NCBI RefSeq assembly: GCF_014762685.1 | Contig: NZ_JABURM010000005.1 | Location: 1,674,001-1,738,000, forward strand | Length of the DNA: 64,000 nt | Direction of reading: 5' to 3' | From: Gracilimonas sp. | GTDB taxonomy: Bacteria; Bacteroidota; Rhodothermia; Balneolales; Balneolaceae | Notes under the pieces: model-generated | The model's database searches: none | What the model was told of the DNA's origin: nothing | What the model saw: only the letters and a program-made list of their open reading frames with translations | In this document: positions 45,660 through 56,531 of the stretch, in pieces | How positions within the stretch are numbered: the first letter of the stretch is position 1 | How the letters are laid out: each line of letters starts with the position of its first letter | Made by a program: the position numbers and the translations under genes

Positions 45660-46511
45660 ATGCCCGATCGATCTGCATTATTAAAACGACTTGAGTTACA
45701 AGAGTACCCACAGCCCGAACTGCTGAAAATAAAGTATCCCGTTTTTTTATGTCATGGTTATGGCGCGATAGGTTCTGTAATTAAATCGGGTCCGTTGCAT
45801 GAACCTTGCATGGAAATTCGCGGGCATGGCATTGTGGCAATTGCTCCTAATATTGTGCCCTATGCACGCATTGAAACCCGTGCTGAAAACTGGGTGCAGC
45901 TAATCAAAACCTTCTGTAAAGATTACGGATATGAAAAGGTAAATATAATTGCCCATAGCATGGGCGGATTGGATATGCGTTGCGCACTTTCTACAATGGA
46001 TGTGGCTGATAAAGTCGAGAGCCTGACCACTATCGCTACGCCACATCATGGCTCGAGCCTTGCTGATCTTATTTTGAAAGCGCCGGAACTGGTCACAGAA
46101 AAACTTAGCGAAATGTTTGATTGGTTTGGCGATAACATGTATCCCAAAACCAAGAGTGATGCATTGGGCTCGCTCGAACAGCTTACCTGCTCCTACGTCA
46201 AAGAAATTTTTAATCCCGGTCATCCCGACTTGGATGAAATATCCTATTATTCTTATAGCGCAGCCGTTGGAAAAGGGACCAAATATTCAATAAATCCGGT
46301 ACTGAAATTTCAGAACAATCAAATTTTTGAAAAAGAGGGGCCAAATGATGCCTTTGTATCGATTGAGAGTGCCAAATGGGGTGCACACCTGGACACTGTT
46401 CCACTGTCTCATCTATCCCAAATGCATCTTCAAATGAATAAGGAAAGCCAAAAAGTATATAAGAAATTTTGGGCAGATGTGGTTAAGATGTTGGATGAAA
46501 ACGGACACTAA
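45660..46511 (+). CDS. Lipase/esterase (alpha/beta hydrolase)
   Basis: A 283-residue hydrolase. The nucleophile is S100 in AHSMGG (residues 98-103), with an oxyanion region VFLCHGYGA near 24-32; HHGSSLADLILK resembles the lid start in bacterial triacylglycerol lipases (LipA-like). An acid and a histidine near the C-terminus (DAFVSIESAKWG and HLSQMH) complete the triad by inference. There is no signal peptide, which is unusual for this type; the exported 146-residue protein ends 2 bases before its ATG. True substrate unknown. Confidence 0.85.
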   Translation: MPDRSALLKRLELQEYPQPELLKIKYPVFLCHGYGAIGSVIKSGPLHEPCMEIRGHGIVAIAPNIVPYARIETRAENWVQLIKTFCKDYGYEKVNIIAHSMGGLDMRCALSTMDVADKVESLTTIATPHHGSSLADLILKAPELVTEKLSEMFDWFGDNMYPKTKSDALGSLEQLTCSYVKEIFNPGHPDLDEISYYSYSAAVGKGTKYSINPVLKFQNNQIFEKEGPNDAFVSIESAKWGAHLDTVPLSHLSQMHLQMNKESQKVYKKFWADVVKMLDENGH

Positions 46512-46562
46512 ATAATAGCACCATAAAATTTGCTATCGCTACCCGGATAAAGCATATTTTAT

Positions 46563-47333
46563 TTACTCATTCAAACTGCGGTCATCTACATTCTCCAACA
46601 GATGATAGGCGGTCAGATCGTATTGAATCGGTGTTACTGATGCCAAACCATTATTCAGTGCATGGATATCTGAATCTTTTCCTTCATCCAGCAACTCAAA
46701 TTTCCCGGTCAGCCAGTAATAGGCACGGTTGAACGGGTCGGTTCGACTTTCATACTCCTCAACATATCGACTATCCGCCTGGCGGGTCCATTTAATGTCC
46801 GTAAATTCACCGGCTGGAGCATTAACATTTAAAGTAACTCCGCGCGGCAATCCGTTTTTAAGGACAAACCCTATAACCCTTCTTGCAGCTTCCTGACATC
46901 CTCTGAGATTTGCATCTTCGTTAAAATCCGTACAGCTAACCGCAATAGAAGGATATCCTAAAATAGTCCCTTCGGTGGCCGCGCTCACTGTTCCGGAATA
47001 CATGATATTGATTCCGGCATTGCTTCCATGATTGATGCCGCTTACCACCATATCAGGTTTACGATCAAGAAGTTGTCCATGAGCCAATTTCACACAATCA
47101 GCCGGTGTTCCGTTTACCGCTTCTCCCTGAAACTTGTCGGCTACGGTAAATTTACTGGAACGCAGCGGAACCTGAATGGTAATGGAATGGCCAACCGCAC
47201 TTTGCTCTTTATCGGGTGCTACGATATACACATCTCCGAATTCGGCAGCCACTTCAGCAAGAGCTTTTATTCCGGGAGAAAAAATTCCGTCATCGTTACT
47301 AACTAAAATAAAAGGTTTTTTGGGTTCACTCAT
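46563..47333 (-). CDS. surE: 5'/3'-Nucleotidase SurE
   Basis: A 256-residue metal-dependent phosphatase on nucleoside monophosphates, linked to stationary-phase survival. Metal-binding [11 protein letters not shown] at the N-terminus, then [24 protein letters not shown] and [20 protein letters not shown]. Length normal. Its first base overlaps the panB stop by 4 bases (ATGA), so translation is coupled. Confidence 0.96.
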   Translation of the reverse strand: MSEPKKPFILVSNDDGIFSPGIKALAEVAAEFGDVYIVAPDKEQSAVGHSITIQVPLRSSKFTVADKFQGEAVNGTPADCVKLAHGQLLDRKPDMVVSGINHGSNAGINIMYSGTVSAATEGTILGYPSIAVSCTDFNEDANLRGCQEAARRVIGFVLKNGLPRGVTLNVNAPAGEFTDIKWTRQADSRYVEEYESRTDPFNRAYYWLTGKFELLDEGKDSDIHALNNGLASVTPIQYDLTAYHLLENVDDRSLNE

Positions 47334-48160
47334 CCGCCGTACTGCTCATCTTTATTTGGAAAATCTTTGTCTTTAACGTCTTTGATAAAATTTTGAACTG
47401 CATCTGTCATCACCGAATTCAGGTCTGCATACCTGCGCAAAAACCTCGGGTTAAATTCTTTATTAAGACCTAACATATCGTGAAGCACTAAAACCTGACC
47501 GTCACAAGAAGGTCCGGCTCCAATACCAATGGTCGGGATAGAAAGTTCTGCTGTGACTTTTTCAGCAAGATCAGCGGGAATTTTTTCCAATACAAGCGAA
47601 AAACATCCGGCCTCTTCAAGTAGTTTAGCATCACGGATAAGTTCATTCGCTTCTTGCTCTTCGGTAGCCCGTACTTTGTACGTTCCAAATTTATAAATGC
47701 TCTGCGGAGTAAGCCCCAGGTGACCCATCACCGGAATCCCGGCATCCACGATACGTTTTACTGTGTCCACAATGTATTTACCGCCTTCCAGCTTTACCGC
47801 ATGAGCACCCGCTTCTTTCATCATACGTCCTGCACTGATCAATGCTTCTTTGGTCGTAACCTGATAACTCATAAACGGAAGGTCAGCAATCACCAATGCT
47901 CGGTCCACACCGCGAACTACACATGAAGTATGATAGATCATGTGCTCGAGCGTCATTGGAACAGTAGTCTCATGCCCGGCCATCACATTACTTGCGGAAT
48001 CTCCAACCAGGATGATTTCGATGCCGGCCTGATCAATAATTTGGGCCATGGTAAAATCATAAGCCGTAAGCATGGCGATTTTCTCGCCCGTTGCTTTCAT
48101 GTCTACGATCGTTTGAGTCGTAACTTTAACCGGTTTATCTGAAGATTTTTGAGTACTCAT
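47330..48160 (-). CDS. panB: 3-Methyl-2-oxobutanoate hydroxymethyltransferase
   Basis: A 276-residue enzyme that transfers a hydroxymethyl group to 2-ketoisovalerate, first step of pantothenate synthesis. Seen: [60 protein letters not shown], the [17 protein letters not shown] motif and [20 protein letters not shown]. It uses the same keto acid made by ilvDC. 4-base overlaps with both fabZ (upstream) and surE (downstream) mark one operon. Confidence 0.96.
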   Translation of the reverse strand: MSTQKSSDKPVKVTTQTIVDMKATGEKIAMLTAYDFTMAQIIDQAGIEIILVGDSASNVMAGHETTVPMTLEHMIYHTSCVVRGVDRALVIADLPFMSYQVTTKEALISAGRMMKEAGAHAVKLEGGKYIVDTVKRIVDAGIPVMGHLGLTPQSIYKFGTYKVRATEEQEANELIRDAKLLEEAGCFSLVLEKIPADLAEKVTAELSIPTIGIGAGPSCDGQVLVLHDMLGLNKEFNPRFLRRYADLNSVMTDAVQNFIKDVKDKDFPNKDEQYGG

Positions 48161-48594
48161 ACTTTCTCCCGTGGCACAAGCGCAGCAGAGGCTTCCAATT
48201 CGCAGGTTACCTTACCGTCAACCGTGGCAATCCCTTTCATGGTTACAAAGTTGCGTTTCTTGCTGCCCAGCTCAACCTCCAGCATCAGCTGGTCTCCGGG
48301 CACCACTTGCTTTCTGAACTTACACTTGTTGATTCCGGTGAACACCATCAGAGTTTCCTGAGGATTATCCACCTGCTGGGTCATCAGCATAATGGCGCCG
48401 GCCTGAGCCAGGGCCTCTACCTGCAATACTCCCGGCATGATGGGCTGTCCCGGAAAATGCCCGTTAAAAAATTCCTCGTTCGCCGTAACATTTTTGTAGG
48501 CCTTGATATTTGTTTCGTCCACTTCCAGCACCCGATCCACCAATAAAAAAGGATAGCGATGAGGAAGTACTTTTTTAATTTCTTCTATGTTCAT
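48157..48594 (-). CDS. fabZ: 3-Hydroxyacyl-ACP dehydratase
   Basis: A 145-residue hot-dog-fold enzyme for the dehydration step in fatty acid elongation. The active-site region is [15 protein letters not shown] and [26 protein letters not shown], with the catalytic His and Glu in HRYPF and [17 protein letters not shown]. Length is normal. Its last bases overlap panB, so it is the second gene of ubiE-fabZ-panB-surE. Confidence 0.96.
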   Translation of the reverse strand: MNIEEIKKVLPHRYPFLLVDRVLEVDETNIKAYKNVTANEEFFNGHFPGQPIMPGVLQVEALAQAGAIMLMTQQVDNPQETLMVFTGINKCKFRKQVVPGDQLMLEVELGSKKRNFVTMKGIATVDGKVTCELEASAALVPREKV

Positions 48595-48633
48595 TGAACT
48601 ATTGTGTTGTTTGTTAGAGCGATGAATATACCA

Positions 48634-49323
48634 TTATTGAACCACTCCTACATAAACGTAGGCAATTCCGCCCGTTAACTTTACGGCGCGACAGCTTTCA
48701 AAGGCTCCGGATTCGTCCATTAATGCCAAAAACTTATCTCCCGCCGGAAATTCAGCACTTGTTCTTGGGAGGTAGGTATAGGCTTCACGGTTCCCGCTTA
48801 GCCATCCTCCAATAGCCGGCATGATGTGCTGACTGTATAATTCGTAAGGAAATTTCATCAATCCTTTAGGCTGACCGAATTCAAGCACTACCACCCTTCC
48901 ACCCGGTTTTACCACGCGAGCCATATCTTTAAGAGCTACCACAGGATCATCCACATTTCGAATCCCAAAAGCGATACTGGCAATGTCGAACTTGTCATCT
49001 TCATAGGGAAGATTCATGGCATCAGCTACTTCGAAATCGATCTTGAGCCCTTCGGCTTTGGCTTTGGCGGGAGCCGGTTCTATCATGGGCGCACAGAAAT
49101 CGGTTCCCATCACATACCCGGAATCCCCAACCGTTTTTTTGAATTCGATGGCAAGGTCGCCTGTTCCTGTGGCGCAGTCCAATACATGATCGCCTTCATG
49201 GGCCCCGCTTTCCAATACTGCTTTTTTTCTCCACGCATGATGTACGCCGAAAGACAATACACTGTTAACCCGATCATAATCATCGGCGATATCGGCAAAC
49301 ATGGATCTTACTTTTTCACTCAT
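48634..49323 (-). CDS. ubiE: Demethylmenaquinone/ubiquinone methyltransferase
   Basis: A 229-residue SAM methyltransferase (MenG/UbiE). VRSMFADIADDYDRVNSVLS at the start, SAM motif I VLDCATGTGDLAIEF, MGTDFCAPMIEPA, IASIAFGIRNVDDPV and VVLEFGQP, GGWLSGNREAYTYLPRT all fit. The organism has menaquinone-type respiration, so menaquinone synthesis is the likely role, which is inferred. It lies 39 bases before fabZ, probably in one operon. Confidence 0.95.
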   Translation of the reverse strand: MSEKVRSMFADIADDYDRVNSVLSFGVHHAWRKKAVLESGAHEGDHVLDCATGTGDLAIEFKKTVGDSGYVMGTDFCAPMIEPAPAKAKAEGLKIDFEVADAMNLPYEDDKFDIASIAFGIRNVDDPVVALKDMARVVKPGGRVVVLEFGQPKGLMKFPYELYSQHIMPAIGGWLSGNREAYTYLPRTSAEFPAGDKFLALMDESGAFESCRAVKLTGGIAYVYVGVVQ

Positions 49324-49452
49324 AGCATTTGATTAATTTCACTTTTGGCCGTAAAACCAGAAGCAGGGTAAAATGATTCTTTTTGAGGGTTGAAAGATAA
49401 AGAATTATGGAACATGGATACTGTAGATTCTATTCAAGTTCAGAGAGTAAAT

Positions 49453-50073
49453 TTATCCCACCAACTCCACCAAATGATCAGTCTTGTTCAACTCCACGGC
49501 CTCAAATTTACCATCCTTCCAGCTCAGCCAGTTAATGGCTCCATTCTGGTGTTCGATCTTGTGCATATTGTGGAGTCCGTGTCCCAGCCATTCCGAGAGC
49601 AAAATGCGGGTCAATCGTCCATGGATCATAAAAACGATGTGTTCTTCTTTAGATGATTCCAGTACCTCTGCAACTTTCCTGTTAGCACGAGTGAAGGTTT
49701 GGCGGGGCGACTCCCCCTTTTCAGGTGCATAATCAACATTGCCTCCCTTCCACTGCTCATGAACCTCCATCACCTGATCTTGAATCTCCGTGAATACTTT
49801 TCCCTCCAAAACGCCAAAATCAATTTCATCCAATTCGGGATATTTTTCTACTTCAAGCTTTCTTTGTTCAGCCAGGGGTTGAACTGTTTCATGAGTTCGG
49901 CGTAACCCGCTTGCTATAATTTTTTGAATTTCGAAAGGCTCGAGTGCATCACGGATCGCTTTTGCCTGCCTTCTGCCCAAATCGTTGATAGAGGCATCCA
50001 GGCTTCTCCCCTGTATGATACTCGCTTTGTTATTGTCGGTCTCTCCGTGACGAATAAAGAACAGTTGCTTCAT
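49453..50073 (-). CDS. Histidine phosphatase family protein
   Basis: A 206-residue phosphoglycerate-mutase-like phosphatase. The start at 50073 is chosen because the catalytic motif FFIRHGETDNN is then at residues 5-15; the frame runs back to ATG 50148 through 25 residues of unrelated basic sequence. Second catalytic area: SGLRRTHETVQPL and MIHGRLTRILLSEW. The C-terminal histidine of a typical mutase loop is near HNMHKIEHQNGA. It is a phosphatase rather than glycolytic PGM by size. Substrate unknown; GpmB/CobC types are close. It is 16 bases after the membrane protein gene. Confidence 0.88.
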   Translation of the reverse strand: MKQLFFIRHGETDNNKASIIQGRSLDASINDLGRRQAKAIRDALEPFEIQKIIASGLRRTHETVQPLAEQRKLEVEKYPELDEIDFGVLEGKVFTEIQDQVMEVHEQWKGGNVDYAPEKGESPRQTFTRANRKVAEVLESSKEEHIVFMIHGRLTRILLSEWLGHGLHNMHKIEHQNGAINWLSWKDGKFEAVELNKTDHLVELVG

Positions 50074-50089
50074 AATTAACCTGATTCCT

Positions 50090-50770
50090 CTACTTTTTCT
50101 TTTGCTTGTGATAGTTAACAATACGCACCAGCTCTTTTTCCATTTCATTTACCTCGCCGGTGAGAATTCCGTATTTCATTCCATATCGAATCAAAAGCAT
50201 GTTCAAAATCCGGTCTTCCTTGGAAACTTTGGGCTGCCCAAAGAACTTCTTTCGGGTAAATTCAATCATCAACCTTAACAAACCCACTTTGTATAGAAAG
50301 AACAAAATTAAACCATACCAAATAGCATTAAATTCAACAGAAATTCCCATTCCTGCAGTAATTTCATTGATGCTGATTCCGATCAAAAAGATCGCGGATA
50401 CCCCATAAACTACCCCGTCTTTATTCAGCAACTTTGCAATCGGAGTGGACGTCACATTCACAAAAACACCGGTGTTAAAATACCATAAGAAATAGAAAAC
50501 TAAGGAGATGGCTGCAGCCAGCCAGGGAGTCACACCAAAAAAGACGACAATAAAGAACAGCATTAAGGAAAAACCGTCGGAGCTTTTTACCCACGCATCG
50601 GCCTCTTGTATGATTCTTTCCAACGGGCGGTTTTTGAGCAATCCGGGTACATAGTTCTCAATGCCATCTCTTGTTATATGATACCAATTTCCGTTGGACG
50701 TGGTTATCCCATCGGGGAGCTCCAGCATCTGCCAATTAAAACGACCTCTTTGAAAATTTTCCATAGTCAA
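50090..50770 (-). CDS. Membrane protein of unknown function
   Basis: A 226-residue protein. Residues 1-70 are soluble (WYHITRDGIENYVPGL), followed by at least three helices: FSLMLFFIVVFFGVTPWLAA, VYGVSAIFLIGISINEITAG and FNAIWYGLILFFLYKVGLL. The C-terminus is a soluble, charged tail of about 60 residues. It is between comF and the phosphatase gene with 24 and 16 base gaps. Family not recognised; a second start at the third codon (MENFQ) is possible. Confidence 0.7.
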   Translation of the reverse strand: MTMENFQRGRFNWQMLELPDGITTSNGNWYHITRDGIENYVPGLLKNRPLERIIQEADAWVKSSDGFSLMLFFIVVFFGVTPWLAAAISLVFYFLWYFNTGVFVNVTSTPIAKLLNKDGVVYGVSAIFLIGISINEITAGMGISVEFNAIWYGLILFFLYKVGLLRLMIEFTRKKFFGQPKVSKEDRILNMLLIRYGMKYGILTGEVNEMEKELVRIVNYHKQKKK

Positions 50771-50794
50771 ATATAGGCACTAAAAAAGACTGAT

Positions 50795-51499
50795 TCAGGC
50801 TTGAGCTACAGTAGCGATCATTATTTCCCCGCACCCGATTTTTTTCAATTCTGAACTCAACTCAAAAGTAGTGGCTCCGGTGGTGAAAACATCATCTATG
50901 ATCACACAAAGAACATCCTTCACTTTTTCAGGTACAGTAACTTTAAATGCACCATCAATATTTTTTCTGCGTTTCTCGAGTGAGTACCCGGTTTGTGTAC
51001 CTGTATTTTTTATCCGCTGAACAGTGTTCTTATCGATGATATGGAGATTGGTAACTTCTGCCACTCCTTTAGCAATGTAAAAAGCCTGATTATATCCTCG
51101 CATTCGGTATTTTTTGGGGTGAAGCGGAACCGGAAGCAAACGTACTTTCCGCCCTTTGACCCGATTCATAAACTCCGGATGCCGCAGCATGCTCTTCCCT
51201 AATTGCCGGCCAATGTCTTCTCCCACCCCCGTTAATCTATTATATTTTAGCTGATGCAGTACTTCCTGTAAATACCCGCCTTTATCAAAATTCCATAGAG
51301 CATGCTGCAAATAGACTCCTTCCGGAAGCATTATATCACGGGTTGATCGTTTTCCCGGCTGATAAGCCTCCTCAAACTTGCTCTCCAGGCAATTGTTACA
51401 AACAAAATTTTCATTCGTAGCCAATCTTAAACCACAAACCGTACAAACTTTTGGAAAAAGTATTTCTAAAATTCCTTCTGTTAATCTTTTAAAAAGCAT
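50795..51499 (-). CDS. comF: ComF-family phosphoribosyltransferase
   Basis: A 234-residue protein with an N-terminal zinc ribbon (CTVCGLRLATNENFVCNNC) and a PRTase fold ending in VIIDDVFTTGATTFELSSEL, the PRPP-binding motif. Middle parts VRLLPVPLHPKKYRMRGYNQ (split VRLLPVPLHP, RMRGYNQAF) match ComF. Other bacteria use it in DNA uptake. It is the first gene of the three-gene minus group and is divergent from rodZ (95 bases). Confidence 0.93.
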   Translation of the reverse strand: MLFKRLTEGILEILFPKVCTVCGLRLATNENFVCNNCLESKFEEAYQPGKRSTRDIMLPEGVYLQHALWNFDKGGYLQEVLHQLKYNRLTGVGEDIGRQLGKSMLRHPEFMNRVKGRKVRLLPVPLHPKKYRMRGYNQAFYIAKGVAEVTNLHIIDKNTVQRIKNTGTQTGYSLEKRRKNIDGAFKVTVPEKVKDVLCVIIDDVFTTGATTFELSSELKKIGCGEIMIATVAQA

Positions 51500-51594
51500 T
51501 TAAAACCTCAAAATGATTAAAGTGAAAAGTTTGCTTTTCCTATCAAGTTTAATTACTTAGCTTCTTATAATTTTGTAGACCTAAATAAGTATCT

Positions 51595-52698
51595 ATGTCT
51601 CTGGGAAAAGACCTCGCTTCTATACGCAAAAGCCAAAACCTCACGCTTGAGGATATACAAAATGCGATAAAAATTCCGCTTGATACTATAAAAAGTATTG
51701 AAGACGAAAGTATTTTTACCGATCCAAGCATGAACAAAACCTACGTTCGTAGTTTTGTGCGCAGCTATGCCAAGGTGCTGAAGCTGAATGATGATGATGT
51801 AGTTATGGCTTTGGATGAAGTAGAAGCCGGAATGTATTCGGGAAGTTTGGTGTCCGGAAAAGAAAATATTGATGAATACCGGCAACCTTATAGTCCGTCT
51901 AAACCTGAAGAGAAAGCTCCGGAAACAAGTTCAACTGAGCCTGTCGAATCTAAACCGGCACAAAAACCAGAGACAGAACCACCTAAAGAAGCTAATAAAG
52001 CTGAACCCATTGCACCACCCGAGATTAATACTGTAAACTGGGCCGATATGGGGCGCAAGTTTACTACCGCAGGTAAAAGCTCTAAAGTTTGGCTGGCGAT
52101 TTCATTTTTCTTCATTATCGCGTTGCTCGCCACTTGTATATATATTTTTTGGGATGATATTTCCTCTGTAATAAACCAAAATTTTTCTGCTAACCAGGAG
52201 CAAACAACTAGCCAGCAATCAAATCAGGAAATTATTATTCCAACACCGGTAGATTCATCAGCTATTGCCGGAGAATCAGAAGCACCTTCAGATTCCGACA
52301 CTCAAAATCAGTCGCAAAGTACGGCACCCAATGAACCCATCATCCTTGGAGATACTCTGACCGTCACAGTTTACGCTGCCTACGGTCAATTAGAACCCGT
52401 ACGTATCACAAGCGACTTAAATTGGAGAACAAATCCATTTTGGGTAGAAGATGGAGCGGCTTATAATTTTGATTTTAGAGATACACTATTGGTGCGCGGG
52501 CAGTATAGCCGTATGCTTCTTTTATTTAATGGGCATATCATTGAAAATCCCCGCCAGAATTACTTCGACACTGCCTTCAACTCCATTATGATCACACGCT
52601 CTGTGCTCGATCAACCCCGTTATTTAGCTCCGGCTCCGGACGAATTTCCCTTGGAAATTGGACCGCCCGACAGCACCGTATATCGAATCAGATATTAG
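51595..52698 (+). CDS. rodZ: RodZ-like cytoskeletal HTH membrane protein
   Basis: A 367-residue protein with a helix-turn-helix domain (LASIRKSQNLTLEDIQNAIK and IPLDTIKSIED), a Pro/Glu/Ser-rich linker, one membrane helix (WLAISFFFIIALLATCIYIF near residues 163-182), and a periplasmic C-terminal DUF4115-like beta domain. RodZ links the MreB cytoskeleton to the membrane. The HTH and topology are standard, but the C-domain is divergent. It is followed by ligA 23 bases later. Confidence 0.85.
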   Translation: MSLGKDLASIRKSQNLTLEDIQNAIKIPLDTIKSIEDESIFTDPSMNKTYVRSFVRSYAKVLKLNDDDVVMALDEVEAGMYSGSLVSGKENIDEYRQPYSPSKPEEKAPETSSTEPVESKPAQKPETEPPKEANKAEPIAPPEINTVNWADMGRKFTTAGKSSKVWLAISFFFIIALLATCIYIFWDDISSVINQNFSANQEQTTSQQSNQEIIIPTPVDSSAIAGESEAPSDSDTQNQSQSTAPNEPIILGDTLTVTVYAAYGQLEPVRITSDLNWRTNPFWVEDGAAYNFDFRDTLLVRGQYSRMLLLFNGHIIENPRQNYFDTAFNSIMITRSVLDQPRYLAPAPDEFPLEIGPPDSTVYRIRY

Positions 52699-52709
52699 TT
52701 AAGTATTAG

Positions 52710-54719
<2,010 letters not shown>

Positions 54720-54835
54720 TCCAATTCAAGATTGAACTGCTCCATCCAAACCAGCAACAGTAAGTCGTTCCTTACACTAAAAATTAACCCCAAATTCCCT
54801 ATCTTCTCAAAAATCACCTTTAAACCCCACGGCAC

Positions 54836-56050
54836 ATGGATATAAAGCCATTGGATACGGAGCAAATCGGATTAAAAACGCTGGAAAAGCATCTCATCCG
54901 ATCCAAAAGCAAAGTCTCTTTGAAAATTGGACTACCCAAAGAAATATCCAATGATGAACGAAGAGTTACCCTTACTCCGGGAGGTGTTTCTATCCTCAAA
55001 GCCAATGGTCATGAAATTTTTATTGAAAAAGGAGCCGGGGAAGCTGCTAATTTTTCAGATCGGGAATATGCCGATGCCGGTGCAGAAATGGCCTACAGTG
55101 CTGGTGATGTGTTCAAAAAATCAGAACTCATTCTGAAAATTGCCCCCCTGGTAAAGGAAGAGTTTGAATTACTGGAGCCAGATCAAGCTCTTATTTCGGC
55201 TTTACACATGGGAAGTCAAACAGAGGAGTATTTACAGGCTTTAACCGACAAATCGATTACCGGCATTGGCTATGAATTTATCCGAGGAGAAGACAAAGAA
55301 TTTCCTATCGTTCGAATGATGCACGAAATTACCGGTTCTATGTCGGTACAGATTGCGGCACATTATTTGGAAAGCATGAGTGGCGGACAGGGAATTATGC
55401 TGGGCGGTATTTCCGGAGTCCCTCCTGCTACCGTAGTTATTTTGGGAGCCGGAATAACCGGCGAATATGCCGCCCGGACAGCACTTGGATATGGGGCACA
55501 AGTTTTTGTAATGGATACTGATTTAACGGCACTTCGGAGACTTGAAAATGCCCTTGACCGTCGAATTATTACGGCTGTGGCAAATCATCAATACTTAAAT
55601 ACGGCCCTCAAATTTGCAGATATAATCATTGGGGCTGCCATGGCGGAGGGAGATCGCTCTCCATGCTGGGTTACTGATGAAATGGTAGCCGGTATGAAAG
55701 CCGGAAGTGTAATTGTGGATACCGTTATCGATCAAGGGGGTTGTGTAGCTACCAGTCAGCCCACAACCCATTCAAATCCGGTTTACTCGCAACATGACGT
55801 CATCCATCATTGTGTCCCAAATATCCCGGCAAATGTCCCCAGAACAGCTACGTATGCTTTAAATAATGTGATTGTACCCTATATACTTGCAATCGGAGAT
55901 GCCGGGGGAGTTAAGGAATGCCTGTGGGAAAATGTGGCGCTGAGAAACGGAACGTATACGTATAAAAAACACATTACCAAAAAGTCGCTGGCAAAAATGT
56001 TTGATAAACCTTATCGCGAGATCGAAATGCTTATCGCTTCCCAAATTTAG
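54836..56050 (+). CDS. ald: Alanine dehydrogenase
   Basis: A 404-residue NAD enzyme for reversible L-alanine deamination. The catalytic regions are visible: IGLPKEISNDERRVTLTPGG after a 28-residue N-terminal extension, HMGSQTEEYLQ, GYEFIRG, and the Rossmann VVILGAGITGEYAARTALGYGAQVFVMD (parts: VVILGAGITGEY, QVFVMDTD). The extension before KIGLPKE is longer than in most Ald, where the protein starts MxIGVPKE; an internal start is not excluded. Length otherwise is typical. Confidence 0.93.
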   Translation: MDIKPLDTEQIGLKTLEKHLIRSKSKVSLKIGLPKEISNDERRVTLTPGGVSILKANGHEIFIEKGAGEAANFSDREYADAGAEMAYSAGDVFKKSELILKIAPLVKEEFELLEPDQALISALHMGSQTEEYLQALTDKSITGIGYEFIRGEDKEFPIVRMMHEITGSMSVQIAAHYLESMSGGQGIMLGGISGVPPATVVILGAGITGEYAARTALGYGAQVFVMDTDLTALRRLENALDRRIITAVANHQYLNTALKFADIIIGAAMAEGDRSPCWVTDEMVAGMKAGSVIVDTVIDQGGCVATSQPTTHSNPVYSQHDVIHHCVPNIPANVPRTATYALNNVIVPYILAIGDAGGVKECLWENVALRNGTYTYKKHITKKSLAKMFDKPYREIEMLIASQI

Positions 56051-56056
56051 GATTTT

Positions 56057-56125
56057 TGATTGATGATTGATGATTTGAGGTTTCAAATCATCAATCATCA
56101 ATCATCATTCATCATTCATCAATCC
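56057..56125. repeat. Heptamer tandem array forming a perfect 22-base-pair hairpin
   Basis: TGATTGATGATTGATGATTTGA (56057-56078; two strings of heptamer GATTGAT plus GATTTGA, given here by its positions 56057-56078) is exactly complementary to 56083-56104 across a GGTT tetraloop, and more ATCATTC/ATCAATC heptamers follow to 56125. The start codon of the next gene is at 56128, so the array ends within 2 bases of it. No T run; not an intrinsic terminator. Confidence 0.8.
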
Positions 56126-56127
56126 CA

Positions 56128-56496
56128 ATGTCAGAATTAAACGAAGCAAATTACCGCCGCATTTCCATCATCAACTGGATGCTCACCGTTCCCATGATGG
56201 TACTTTTTGCCTGGCCTTATTTCTATACTGCAGATTTAATGGGTCTGGATACCCTCTATTGTTATATGGGAGCCTTTATCTTTGCGGCACCTTTTATGCT
56301 TACTATACTGCACGGACATGTAACCATGGCCCTTGGCTCACTCCACCGACATCATTATTATGATTGGATGACCCAAGAAAAGCCACTTACTTATGGTCTT
56401 TTTTTTCACCCTATGTTTGTCAAAACACGTTTCAGGCTCATTATGCTAATCTTGAGTCTGCTTTTTCTGCCGGCAGGCTATTTGTTAGGGATATAA
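56128..56496 (+). CDS. Small membrane protein
   Basis: A 122-residue membrane protein with three hydrophobic helices: IINWMLTVPMMVLFAWPYFY, AFIFAAPFMLTILHGHVTMA and FRLIMLILSLLFLPAGYLLG. The loop LHRHHYYDWMTQEKP is rich in His/aromatic residues. Function unknown. Its start codon is immediately next to the heptamer array. It has 35 bases before the stop of the convergent acs gene. Confidence 0.65.
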   Translation: MSELNEANYRRISIINWMLTVPMMVLFAWPYFYTADLMGLDTLYCYMGAFIFAAPFMLTILHGHVTMALGSLHRHHYYDWMTQEKPLTYGLFFHPMFVKTRFRLIMLILSLLFLPAGYLLGI

Positions 56497-56531
56497 CAAG
56501 ATTTAGCCTATTCCCCCTTACTGATTGAGCA

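Noticed and set aside
56057-56125. CRISPR array
   Set aside because: Units are 7 bases, without spacers, and form one hairpin; there are no cas genes.
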